Below are positions 1 to 5,331 of a stretch of 5,331 bases of DNA, piece after piece. The position numbers and the translations under genes are program-made. Source of the DNA: Gp6-AA40 sp046765795 (GTDB lineage Bacteria; Acidobacteriota; Vicinamibacteria; Vicinamibacterales; UBA2999); the NCBI GenBank assembly GCA_046765795.1, contig JBKPRH010000364.1:1-5331 (forward strand). Reading direction: 5' to 3'. Within the stretch, counting starts at the first letter, position 1. The number at the start of each line of letters is the position of its first letter. The notes below the pieces were generated by a model that saw only the letters and a program-made list of their open reading frames with translations, did not search any database and had not been told where the DNA came from.

Positions 1-852
1 CCGCGCGAACTGCACTTCGGAGTCGCCAGGGGCCATGTTTCGGGACGATCCGACCAGCAGGAGAACGCGCCGGTTCGCGTCGACACCCAGGCTGCGCCGA
101 AAGGCGTCAACGGCGTCGGGCCGCGTCCGATCGAACCATCGATCGAAAGATTGCGCGCCGGTCACCATGATTCGGTTCCGCGGGATCCGGTGCAGCTGTT
201 CCGCTTCCCGCGCCTGAATGTCATTCCAGACGACAACCGCGTCCGGGACCAGGCGAATCAGCCCTTTGCTAGTGAGATGATCCCAGCTGGCCACGGCAAC
301 CACCGTTGGAATTGCAAGCGCGCGGGCTGCCTTGAGGACTTCCGTTTCCTGAATACCACTCCCACCGATGATCACGAGCGGACTCACGACCACGAGATCG
401 GGCTGCAGCTGCTTCAGGAAATCACGCGTCGTGGCGTTTACGGGCAGCATTCGCTCGAGCAGGCGCTCGACCCCGATCGCCGCCGTCACCACAACGCGGG
501 GTGCACGGCGGATGTGCTTGATGAAACCAAACCCCGGCGACAGTTCGCGCTCCGCTCGTCGGCGGAGGTACTCGGCCTTTACAAAGGCCGGCTCGAGGTA
601 GCGTGCGCAATCGATCGCAATCCTCAGATTCTTCGCGACCGGCGACACACCCCCGGGAAGTGTCCCAAGCGAACGAACACGCTCGCCCGCATCGACCGGC
701 ACTTCGAGATCAGGTCCTCGCTTCTCCGGTTTTCCGTAGACCAGCGACACATTCCAGCCTCGCCGTTCGAGTTCGACGATCGCAGGACCGTAGAATCGCA
801 AATAACCGGGCTCGTTGAGCGCAAAGAGGACGCGGCGCGCGTGATCTGGCAT
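1..852 (-). CDS. Putative GT-B-like glycosyltransferase of surface-polysaccharide type (partial, C-terminus beyond left edge)
   Basis: The minus-strand frame is open without a stop from an ATG at 852-850 to base 1, giving the first 284 residues; the stop lies outside the window. I translated it by hand. The N-terminus (MPDHARRVLFALNEPGYLRF) has a beta strand and loop typical of the first Rossmann half of GT-B enzymes, followed by a second strand, WNVSLVYGKP (res. 33-42). Further on are QPDLVVVSPLVIIGG (150-164), IPTVVAVASWDHLTSKGL (182-199), PDAVVVWNDIQAREA (203-217) and RIMVTGAQSFDRWF (227-240). The last pattern, V-x-G-x-x-x-x-D after a helix rich in E/A/R, resembles the domain junction of UDP-GlcNAc 2-epimerase-like and CDP-glycerol transferase-like proteins. 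SWD(H/N)LTSKG is, to my recollection, a recurring signature of uncharacterised glycosyltransferases in polysaccharide loci. Donor and acceptor are unknown. The predicted ATG has no clear Shine-Dalgarno. The gene diverges from the oxygenase gene. That it is coding is well supported; the function is moderately supported. Confidence 0.82.
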   Translation of the reverse strand, partial: MPDHARRVLFALNEPGYLRFYGPAIVELERRGWNVSLVYGKPEKRGPDLEVPVDAGERVRSLGTLPGGVSPVAKNLRIAIDCARYLEPAFVKAEYLRRRAERELSPGFGFIKHIRRAPRVVVTAAIGVERLLERMLPVNATTRDFLKQLQPDLVVVSPLVIIGGSGIQETEVLKAARALAIPTVVAVASWDHLTSKGLIRLVPDAVVVWNDIQAREAEQLHRIPRNRIMVTGAQSFDRWFDRTRPDAVDAFRRSLGVDANRRVLLLVGSSRNMAPGDSEVQFAR

Positions 853-892
853 TCGATGGTGGATATGAACCCGGCGGGGAACGTGCCTCGTG

Positions 893-898
893 ATTATA
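893..898 (-). promoter_or_regulatory. Candidate -10 box (TATAAT) for the left-hand glycosyltransferase gene
   Basis: Read on the minus strand this is a perfect TATAAT, 40 bases upstream of the ATG at 852-850, inside the 57-bp divergent intergenic region. At 17-bp spacing the -35 position (916-921) reads ATTCAG, a poor match to TTGACA, so a sigma-70 promoter here would be weak or activator-dependent. The -35 position falls inside the dyad at 910-935. An AT-rich hexamer stands out in this GC-rich sequence, but no transcript data support it. Confidence 0.4.
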
Positions 899-909
899 CG
901 TTCGGTACA

Positions 910-935
910 ATGACACTGAATCCGATGAGTGTCAT
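910..935. repeat. Perfect 8-bp inverted repeat with 10-bp spacer; candidate operator or start-site hairpin
   Basis: ATGACACT (910-917) and AGTGTCAT (928-935) are exact reverse complements separated by 10 bases. The dyad covers the -35 position of the candidate minus-strand promoter. It also contains all three nearby candidate ATG codons of the oxygenase gene (910, 925 and 934). Half-sites about 18 bp apart centre to centre suit a dimeric regulator; alternatively the RNA could fold at the oxygenase start. An 8-bp repeat of this spacing is expected roughly once by chance in a window this size, so location is the main argument. Confidence 0.35.
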
Positions 936-1734
936 GAGCAGGGTCAACGAGGGCGCGATTCGCGCGTACATCGAGCGTCGCCTGGCCGGCGCGGTTCGCG
1001 TCGATGACCCGGTCCCCCACGTCATCGTCAACGACTTTCTCGAACCCGACTTTTACCGGGAGCTCACGGCCGCCTGGCCGCCGCTCGAACTCTTTCATCG
1101 CGACAAGGCGGGCCTCAAGTACGACCTCGTTCCCGGGTCGCCAGACGTCGATCGCCGAAGCGCCGGATATCAACGACTGGCTGCCGAGCCGCGCGCCTTG
1201 TGGGATTTCTTTGTCTCACGAGTGAACCGCGAGATCGTGGCGCCGCTCCTCATCAGCCGCTTTCAGCGGGAGGTTGACGACAGACTGCAACGGATCCGCG
1301 AGGCCCATGACGCTGGTCTTATCGAATACTCGATGGCGGGCGCCCGCGACTGGTCATATCGGGCCAATGTCGGCCGGTTCATGATGCGCGCCAATGGCTA
1401 CGAGTTGAAGCCGCACGTCGACTCGATGCCGTACCTCGTGACCGTGCTCCACTACTTTCCCGATGATGCCGGCGACGATCACTGCGGGACCATCTTCTAC
1501 AAGGCCGAGCGCCCGCTGGATTTCCTCGCATGCGTCCGCGACGGCAGCACACAGTATTTTCACGAAGCAGGTATCGCCTGCACCGAGGTGATGCGTGTGC
1601 CGTTCCGGGCCAACACGATGGTGGCCTTTCCGAACACGCTCGGGGCTGCCCACGGCGCCATCGCGCCGTCAAGCAAACCGCGCAGAATTTTTCAGTACCA
1701 CATCTCGCTGAAGGGCGACGACGAGAAGGTGTAG
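910..1734 (+). CDS. 2-oxoglutarate/Fe(II)-dependent oxygenase (prolyl-4-hydroxylase-like superfamily)
   Basis: This is a 274-residue protein from ATG 910. The double-stranded beta-helix core is recognisable. The metal-binding HxD is H169-V-D171 in LKPHVDSMPYLVTVLHYFPD, the distal histidine is H248 in FPNTLGAAHGAI, and the 2-oxoglutarate-anchoring arginine is R258 or R259, ten to eleven residues later in KPRRIFQYHISL. The order and spacing match the 2OG-FeII oxygenase superfamily, so catalytic competence is likely; the enzyme would couple decarboxylation of 2-oxoglutarate to hydroxylation of an unknown substrate. The N-terminal part, with VPHVIVNDFLEPDFYREL, matches the usual lead-in of this family. 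The frame stays open upstream to 151, but that part is antisense to the glycosyltransferase gene and is not protein-like, so I start at 910; 925, 934 and 856 are alternatives, and none has a clear Shine-Dalgarno. No signal peptide is seen, so it is likely cytoplasmic. Its place among glycan genes suggests, but does not show, a role in modifying a glycan or its carrier. Confidence 0.85.
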   Translation: MTLNPMSVMSRVNEGAIRAYIERRLAGAVRVDDPVPHVIVNDFLEPDFYRELTAAWPPLELFHRDKAGLKYDLVPGSPDVDRRSAGYQRLAAEPRALWDFFVSRVNREIVAPLLISRFQREVDDRLQRIREAHDAGLIEYSMAGARDWSYRANVGRFMMRANGYELKPHVDSMPYLVTVLHYFPDDAGDDHCGTIFYKAERPLDFLACVRDGSTQYFHEAGIACTEVMRVPFRANTMVAFPNTLGAAHGAIAPSSKPRRIFQYHISLKGDDEKV

Positions 1735-1738
1735 ACCG

Positions 1739-2602
1739 CTATACCTTGTCGGCCGCGTCACCTTCTGCGCGTCCAAAGAACCAGAGGCCGGAAATCAACG
1801 TGGTCAGGGTCGTTGCTCCGCTGATGATCCATTCCGTCGCGGAGACGCCGCCGATCCCAAGCACACCGTACTTGAATGCGTTCACGGGCGCGACCATCGG
1901 ATTCAAGGCGAGCAGCCACGCGTATTTCGGTCCGATGTTGAGCGGATAGAGGACGGGTGTGAGAAAGAGCCAGAAACCGAGAACGTAACCAATCGTGAAG
2001 CGAATGTCGCGCGCCTGCATCGCCGGTACCGACGTCCACAGCGCGATACCGAGCGCGAGCGCGGTGGCCTGCACCACGGCGAGCAGCGCCCATCCAAGAT
2101 GCGACGGCGCCCAATACAGGACTCCGGTCGTCACCCGATAGTAGGTGATGGCGATCGCGAGCACCCCAAGATGGATGGCGAAGTTGAGAAACGCCGGCGT
2201 CATCGTTGCCACGGGCAGGATCAGCCGTGGCAGATAGATGCGCGTCATGAATCCGCGATTGAGCTCCAGACTTCGTGTCCCCCACGTCACCGACTGTGAA
2301 AAGAGTTCCCACACGGCGCCGCCACAGTTTATGAACAGGAAGTAGGGGACGCCGTTCGAACCGACGCCGAGCACGCCTCCGAACACGATCGTGTTCACGA
2401 CGAGCGGAAATAATGGTCGGATGAAGATCCAGGCCGCGCCCAGGACGGTGCGTTTGTAGAGCTTCTGCAGCGACTTGACCGCGAAAAATCGCAGCAGCCG
2501 GCGGTAACGCCAGACGTCGCGGAGGCGGTCCAACAACGCCTCGCGGCGCGGCTCGATGACCCAGGTGTCGAGTGGCGGAGGTGCCTGTTCGACTGTTGCC
2601 AT
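1739..2602 (-). CDS. ABC-2 type permease for polysaccharide or lipid-linked glycan export (Wzm/KpsM/TagG-like)
   Basis: This is a 287-residue integral membrane protein of usual length for ABC-2 polysaccharide exporters. A cytoplasmic, arginine-rich amphipathic N-terminus (res. 15-50) leads into VLGAAWIFIRPLFPLVV, the family's hallmark T-x-LG-x-x-W-x-x-x-x-P entry to TM1 (about 52-80). Further hydrophobic segments lie at about 85-104, 127-155, 171-191, 201-224 and 257-276, giving six membrane spans. Other family signatures are NRGFMTRIYLPRLILPV (115-131), WLFLTPVLYPLN (211-222) and LNPMVAPVNAFKYGVLG (233-249). Such permeases dimerise and work with a Wzt/KpsT-type ATPase to move a finished undecaprenyl- or lipid-linked glycan across the inner membrane. 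No ATPase gene is present in the window. The ATG at 2602-2600 is preceded by GGGGAGGA with an 11-base gap. The TAG stop is 4 bp from the oxygenase stop on the other strand. The class is certain; the exported substrate is unknown. Confidence 0.93.
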   Translation of the reverse strand: MATVEQAPPPLDTWVIEPRREALLDRLRDVWRYRRLLRFFAVKSLQKLYKRTVLGAAWIFIRPLFPLVVNTIVFGGVLGVGSNGVPYFLFINCGGAVWELFSQSVTWGTRSLELNRGFMTRIYLPRLILPVATMTPAFLNFAIHLGVLAIAITYYRVTTGVLYWAPSHLGWALLAVVQATALALGIALWTSVPAMQARDIRFTIGYVLGFWLFLTPVLYPLNIGPKYAWLLALNPMVAPVNAFKYGVLGIGGVSATEWIISGATTLTTLISGLWFFGRAEGDAADKV

Positions 2603-2613
2603 CTACTGGTGCG

Positions 2614-2621
2614 TCCTCCCC
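2614..2621 (-). promoter_or_regulatory. Ribosome binding site of the ABC permease gene
   Basis: GGGGAGGA on the minus strand lies 11 bases before the permease ATG at 2602-2600. The spacing is slightly long but workable. It is the only clear Shine-Dalgarno seen in the window and supports this start. It also suggests that the permease is translated independently rather than by coupling to the gene upstream. Confidence 0.6.
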
Positions 2622-2648
2622 AAACCACGACTGGGCGCTCCGCTCCCA

Positions 2649-2672
2649 CCCCACCGCGCAGGCGCGGTGGGG
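2649..2672. repeat. Perfect hairpin: 10-bp GC-rich stem, 4-nt loop, in the spacer upstream of the permease
   Basis: CCCCACCGCG (2649-2658) pairs exactly with CGCGGTGGGG (2663-2672) around the loop CAGG. It lies within the 148-bp spacer between the coiled-coil GT gene and the permease gene. No T-run follows on either strand, so it is not a standard intrinsic terminator. It could stabilise the 3' end of the upstream message, pause or attenuate transcription into the permease gene, or mark an RNA processing site. The next bases, CCCCGGGG (2674-2681), are a further self-complementary stretch. Confidence 0.55.
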
Positions 2673-2750
2673 ACCCCGGGGCTGTCGCGCCCAGCAGAAT
2701 CGGCGTCGAATGCCTGTCCTAGGAGGGAGTTCATCAGTTGATACACACCA

Positions 2751-4037
2751 CTAGTTGGAATTGACCCGGGCCCGCACCACGCTGCCGAGAACGCCTTCAA
2801 GCAGCCGAATCGTGCGGACGTCGACGGCCTCGAGCGGATCGCTGCCAGTTTCCGCGAATGCTTTCTGCGCGACGCCGAGGTGATAGGTGAAGTAGTTACG
2901 TTCGGAGAAGAACGCCGTCGAGCGCACGCCGCAGAAAGGGGCCAGGTACGCAAAACCGCCGTAGGTCCCCACAAAGGCCTGCGCACCTGCGATGATCGCC
3001 GTCTGCCACGCCAGGTTTTCACCTGCGTGACCGCTCATGTCAAACGCGTGCACACGGGGATGCGAGGCGGCCGAAAAGTCGGCGTGATCGTCCGGCCTGA
3101 ACCCCGGATTCAACATCACCACATCGTGATGCTCGGCGAGCGCTTCGATCGTGCGTGAGACAAAGGAACGATTGTCGGCGGTATCGGGGAAACAATTGCT
3201 GAAATAAAACCGCACGGCGACGTACTTCGCGGGCAGCGGCGGCAGGGCGGCGGGTTGAGGCGGTGCAATCCGCCGATAGCGGACGTGGTCGAGCACGCGG
3301 CTCAGCGGCGCCCGATCCTTCCAGAACGGCATGAACAGCGCGTACATCAACGCCGGGTGCAGCAACTGCGTCGCGCCCCCACCGAGCGACGCGCGAACGC
3401 GACGGATCACATCGCGGTCGAACGCGCTGATACCACGCTGCTTCTTCGTGGCCTCGGTCCGCAACCGGAACTCCTCGGGCGCTGCGACGGAGAACACATC
3501 CACATAGCGGCTGTTCGTCACGTCGTACCACGAGGCGGTGCCACCGCGCGAAACGACGACCAGCCGCTCGGGCGGCAAGTCGAATTTTTCCACCGCCCAG
3601 CGCACGAACGGCGCCCAATACAGCAGCTCGAAGCCGATTTCTCCCGTCCACGGTCCGACGATGATTGGCTGCGAGCCGCGCCGCATCCGATCGAGACGAT
3701 CGATGACGCGCTGTTCGGTGAGCTCCAACTCGGCTTCGATGCCGCCCCGCCGCGCGAGCCGGCGCAGCGCTGTCTCATGCCGTCGCACTGCGACGCGCAG
3801 GTCGGCAAGGCGCCCTTGCGTTTCGACGCTCTCGTCGCGCCTGGAGTCGATCAGCTTCCGTATTTCCGCTCGGGAGGCGGCGACCTCCGATACGAGTGTC
3901 TTGATGAGGCGTTGCTGGTCGCGCGACTGTTCGGTCAGACGGTCGACGTGGGCACGCTGCGCCTCGGCATCCGGAGCAAGCAGCGGCTCGAGGGATCGGC
4001 CAAGCCGACGCAACACGCGGTTGATCAATGAGCTCAT
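2751..4037 (-). CDS. Coiled-coil plus putative GT-B-like glycosyltransferase fusion protein
   Basis: This 428-residue protein has two parts. Residues about 23-118 form a long charged helix with leucine, isoleucine or valine at 3-4 residue steps and no proline from 23 to 123, consistent with a coiled coil. Residues about 124-420 form a globular domain opening with IIVGPWTGEIGFELLYWAPF (125-144), a pattern I associate with uncharacterised proteins in polysaccharide loci. Later segments are KYVAVRFYFSNCFPDT (271-286), HDVVMLNPGFRPDDH (304-318) and GAQAFVGTYGGFAYLAPFCG (351-370). The last resembles the C-terminal donor-site loop of GT-B enzymes (strand, glycine-rich turn, then a helix with a proline), followed by a strand like the usual G-V-x-S/T-x-x-F-S. 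The start overlaps the methyltransferase stop as ATGA, so translation is probably coupled; no Shine-Dalgarno is visible. No signal peptide or membrane span is seen. That the gene is real is nearly certain; glycosyltransferase activity is an inference, and a non-catalytic glycan-assembly role remains possible. Confidence 0.85.
   Translation of the reverse strand: MSSLINRVLRRLGRSLEPLLAPDAEAQRAHVDRLTEQSRDQQRLIKTLVSEVAASRAEIRKLIDSRRDESVETQGRLADLRVAVRRHETALRRLARRGGIEAELELTEQRVIDRLDRMRRGSQPIIVGPWTGEIGFELLYWAPFVRWAVEKFDLPPERLVVVSRGGTASWYDVTNSRYVDVFSVAAPEEFRLRTEATKKQRGISAFDRDVIRRVRASLGGGATQLLHPALMYALFMPFWKDRAPLSRVLDHVRYRRIAPPQPAALPPLPAKYVAVRFYFSNCFPDTADNRSFVSRTIEALAEHHDVVMLNPGFRPDDHADFSAASHPRVHAFDMSGHAGENLAWQTAIIAGAQAFVGTYGGFAYLAPFCGVRSTAFFSERNYFTYHLGVAQKAFAETGSDPLEAVDVRTIRLLEGVLGSVVRARVNSN
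4034..4037 (-). other. ATGA stop/start overlap between methyltransferase and coiled-coil GT genes
   Basis: On the minus strand the GT start ATG (4037-4035) shares two bases with the methyltransferase stop TGA (4036-4034). This is the classic arrangement for translational coupling. It shows that the two genes are co-transcribed and probably made in linked amounts. Confidence 0.85.
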
Positions 4038-5326
4038 TCGACCGCGAACCGAAGCTGCCCCTCGTCATCGAACTCGAGCGTGCCGCTCGCGAGCCCATGC
4101 TCAATGGCGCCGGCCCACTCGTCACCCAGGCGCTGGCGCATCTCCACAGGGAGCCGGAGAATGGCGCGATCGCGTGACAGTCGATACGCCTCGATCCGCT
4201 GCGTGAGCTTGGCCGGCAAGATTGGTGTCCAGGAGACCTTGTCCTCGGCTCGGCGCGCGAGCACGAGAAAGCTCGAGTTCCGTGCCTTGATGAACGTCAC
4301 TTCGAAGCCGCTGGCCGAAAGCGCGCGAACCATGGCAGCCCGATCGAACGTCTGCAGGTGCAGCGGATTCAGATGCGCAATGATCGACTTGCCTTTTTCG
4401 AGCACCTGACGATCCTCGGGCTCGTTGTACAGGTACACGTAGCCGCCGGGATTCAGATGGACGTGCAATTCGCGCAGGAACTCCGCAGGCCGCACCGAGT
4501 GCACGAGGATGTGGTTGCAGACGATCAAGTCGAAGCGACCTTCAAACGGTATATGGAAATGGTCGTAGTCGATGAGGCCCTGTGCGTCGAAGCCGTAGAG
4601 CTCCTTCAACAGGAACTTCTGGCTTTCCCACATCGGCATCACTGATACGTCGGCGTTGTACAGTCTCCGGAGACTTTCGGCGATCGTACCGGCTCGCGGG
4701 CGGATTTCCAGCACACGCGCGTTCGTCGGCTTCACCAGGTTCCCCAGCAGGTCCACATGCACGCTGTTCTCGAACCGGTCCTTCAGCACACCCTCCAGGT
4801 ACTCCGTCGTCTTCAAGCCGGAATGCTCGGACACCCAGACGCCGTGCGCCGCCATCCGGCGGAGTTCCTCTTTATCCTTATCGCTCAGCGGGTACGGATT
4901 CAGCAGAGGGTTCGGGAGGACGCCGTCGGCGACCGCTTTTCCGGTGACCTCGCCGAAGTGCTCCAGCAAAAAGAGGAATCGCTGCCCGCACGGCCGTCTC
5001 GCGGCGTAGACGACGCCGCAGCGATGGCAGCAGCTGTAGTTGTAGCGCGCGGACTGCTGATCCGGCGCCTTCGGCAGCATGATCAGCTTGTTCCATTCGA
5101 CGACCAGCGTTCGCTCGCCGTGGCCGCAAAACGGGCACGTGTCGAGCGAGAGCCACTCCTTGCCGTCGGGATCGGGGTGAATTTCGCCGCCGATCACCGG
5201 CGACCATTGCGGTTCTTCCGCGTTCACCGTGAGCGGGACGGCGCGGCCGGACAGCAGCTTCGTACCGTTTGCGTTGTCGCCGTGGCCGTCGGTGGACGCG
5301 CGCAACTGCTGCACGACGCGCATCAT
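4034..5326 (-). CDS. Zinc-ribbon, class I SAM-dependent methyltransferase (5' end possibly beyond the window)
   Basis: This is a 430-residue protein from ATG 5326-5324. Residues 64-103 hold a CPFC (64-67) and a CHRC (100-103) pair, a four-cysteine zinc ribbon as found before the methyltransferase domain in many sugar C-methyltransferase-like proteins. The Rossmann domain spans about 200-360. Motif I is ARVLEIRPRAGT (203-214), followed by a strand, VSVMPMW. The motif IV region is FDLIVCNHILVHSV (265-278), and LNPGGYVYLYNEP (291-303) is the usual post-IV strand. Motif I is unusual: RPRAG replaces the common G-x-G-x-G. A C-terminal region of about 70 residues (361-430) is not assigned. The likely role is methylation of a sugar nucleotide or a glycan end; the substrate is unknown. 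Two adjacent ATGs lie at 5326 and 5323. No in-frame stop lies in the five remaining bases, so the true start may be further upstream. The N-terminal 35 residues look low in structure, so a later non-ATG start (GTG near 5226) is also conceivable. Confidence 0.87.
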   Translation of the reverse strand: MMRVVQQLRASTDGHGDNANGTKLLSGRAVPLTVNAEEPQWSPVIGGEIHPDPDGKEWLSLDTCPFCGHGERTLVVEWNKLIMLPKAPDQQSARYNYSCCHRCGVVYAARRPCGQRFLFLLEHFGEVTGKAVADGVLPNPLLNPYPLSDKDKEELRRMAAHGVWVSEHSGLKTTEYLEGVLKDRFENSVHVDLLGNLVKPTNARVLEIRPRAGTIAESLRRLYNADVSVMPMWESQKFLLKELYGFDAQGLIDYDHFHIPFEGRFDLIVCNHILVHSVRPAEFLRELHVHLNPGGYVYLYNEPEDRQVLEKGKSIIAHLNPLHLQTFDRAAMVRALSASGFEVTFIKARNSSFLVLARRAEDKVSWTPILPAKLTQRIEAYRLSRDRAILRLPVEMRQRLGDEWAGAIEHGLASGTLEFDDEGQLRFAVE

Positions 5327-5331
5327 GGCAC

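Noticed and set aside
151..909. In-frame upstream extension of the oxygenase to an ATG at 151 (253 extra residues)
   Set aside because: It is antisense to the clearly protein-like glycosyltransferase frame on the minus strand (1-852). The extension is rich in R, H and D without recognisable structure, and the oxygenase family does not need it. The long open frame is a by-product of high GC.
906..911. TACAAT as a -10 box for the oxygenase
   Set aside because: It overlaps the ATG at 910, and there is no -35 match at suitable distance (883-888 reads GTGCCT). It would only work for the later starts at 925 or 934 with almost no leader.
1758..2654. 298-residue minus-strand open frame overlapping the permease
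   Set aside because: It is in another frame of the permease gene, has arginine-rich composition, and lacks the clear membrane segments and family motifs that the 287-residue frame has.
2649..2672. Intrinsic terminator
   Set aside because: The hairpin stem is strong, but no run of T follows it on either strand, so I list it only as a hairpin.
3255..4031. 258-residue plus-strand open frame
   Set aside because: It lies wholly antisense to the coiled-coil GT gene, shows R/H/Q-rich composition and no domain motif, and has no start signal.
3538..4206. 222-residue plus-strand open frame across the GT/methyltransferase junction
   Set aside because: It is antisense to two well-supported genes and consists mostly of R, S, T and A, typical of a shadow frame in GC-rich DNA.
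1..5331. tRNA, rRNA, CRISPR array, insertion sequence or attachment site
   Set aside because: No repeated spacer pattern, transposase-like frame, terminal inverted repeats or cloverleaf-like sequence was found by reading, and nearly the whole window is covered by the five protein genes.

Overview
This is a high-GC bacterial window with tightly packed genes of surface-polysaccharide type. It carries five protein genes: two glycosyltransferase-like proteins, a polysaccharide-type ABC export permease, a zinc-ribbon SAM methyltransferase and a 2-oxoglutarate/Fe(II) oxygenase. No ribosomal or other phylogenetic marker is present. The base composition and gene style would fit a soil or environmental Gram-negative-type lineage (for example Acidobacteriota, Gemmatimonadota or Myxococcota), but the window does not decide this.

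Layout: bases 1-852 (minus strand) hold the N-terminal 284 codons of a GT-B-like protein that runs off the left edge. Bases 853-909 form a short divergent intergenic region with a perfect TATAAT on the minus strand, next to an 8-bp dyad (910-935) that overlaps the candidate start codons of the following gene. Bases 910-1734 (plus) encode the oxygenase. It meets the permease gene (1739-2602, minus) tail to tail with only 4 bp between the stop codons. Upstream of the permease on the minus strand is a 148-bp spacer (2603-2750) with a perfect 10-bp-stem hairpin. Then come a coiled-coil plus glycosyltransferase-like protein (2751-4037, minus) and a methyltransferase (4034-5326, minus, possibly starting beyond the window). 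The last two overlap by ATGA.

Interpretation (inference): the minus-strand genes read as one transcription unit, in the order methyltransferase, coiled-coil GT, export permease. They could assemble, modify and export a cell-surface glycan through an ABC-2 (Wzm/KpsM-like) pathway. The ATP-binding partner of the permease is not in the window. The oxygenase sits on the opposite strand, between the permease and the second GT, and may hydroxylate a sugar, lipid or peptide precursor; its substrate cannot be read from the sequence. No RNA genes, mobile elements, CRISPR arrays or convincing intrinsic terminators were seen.
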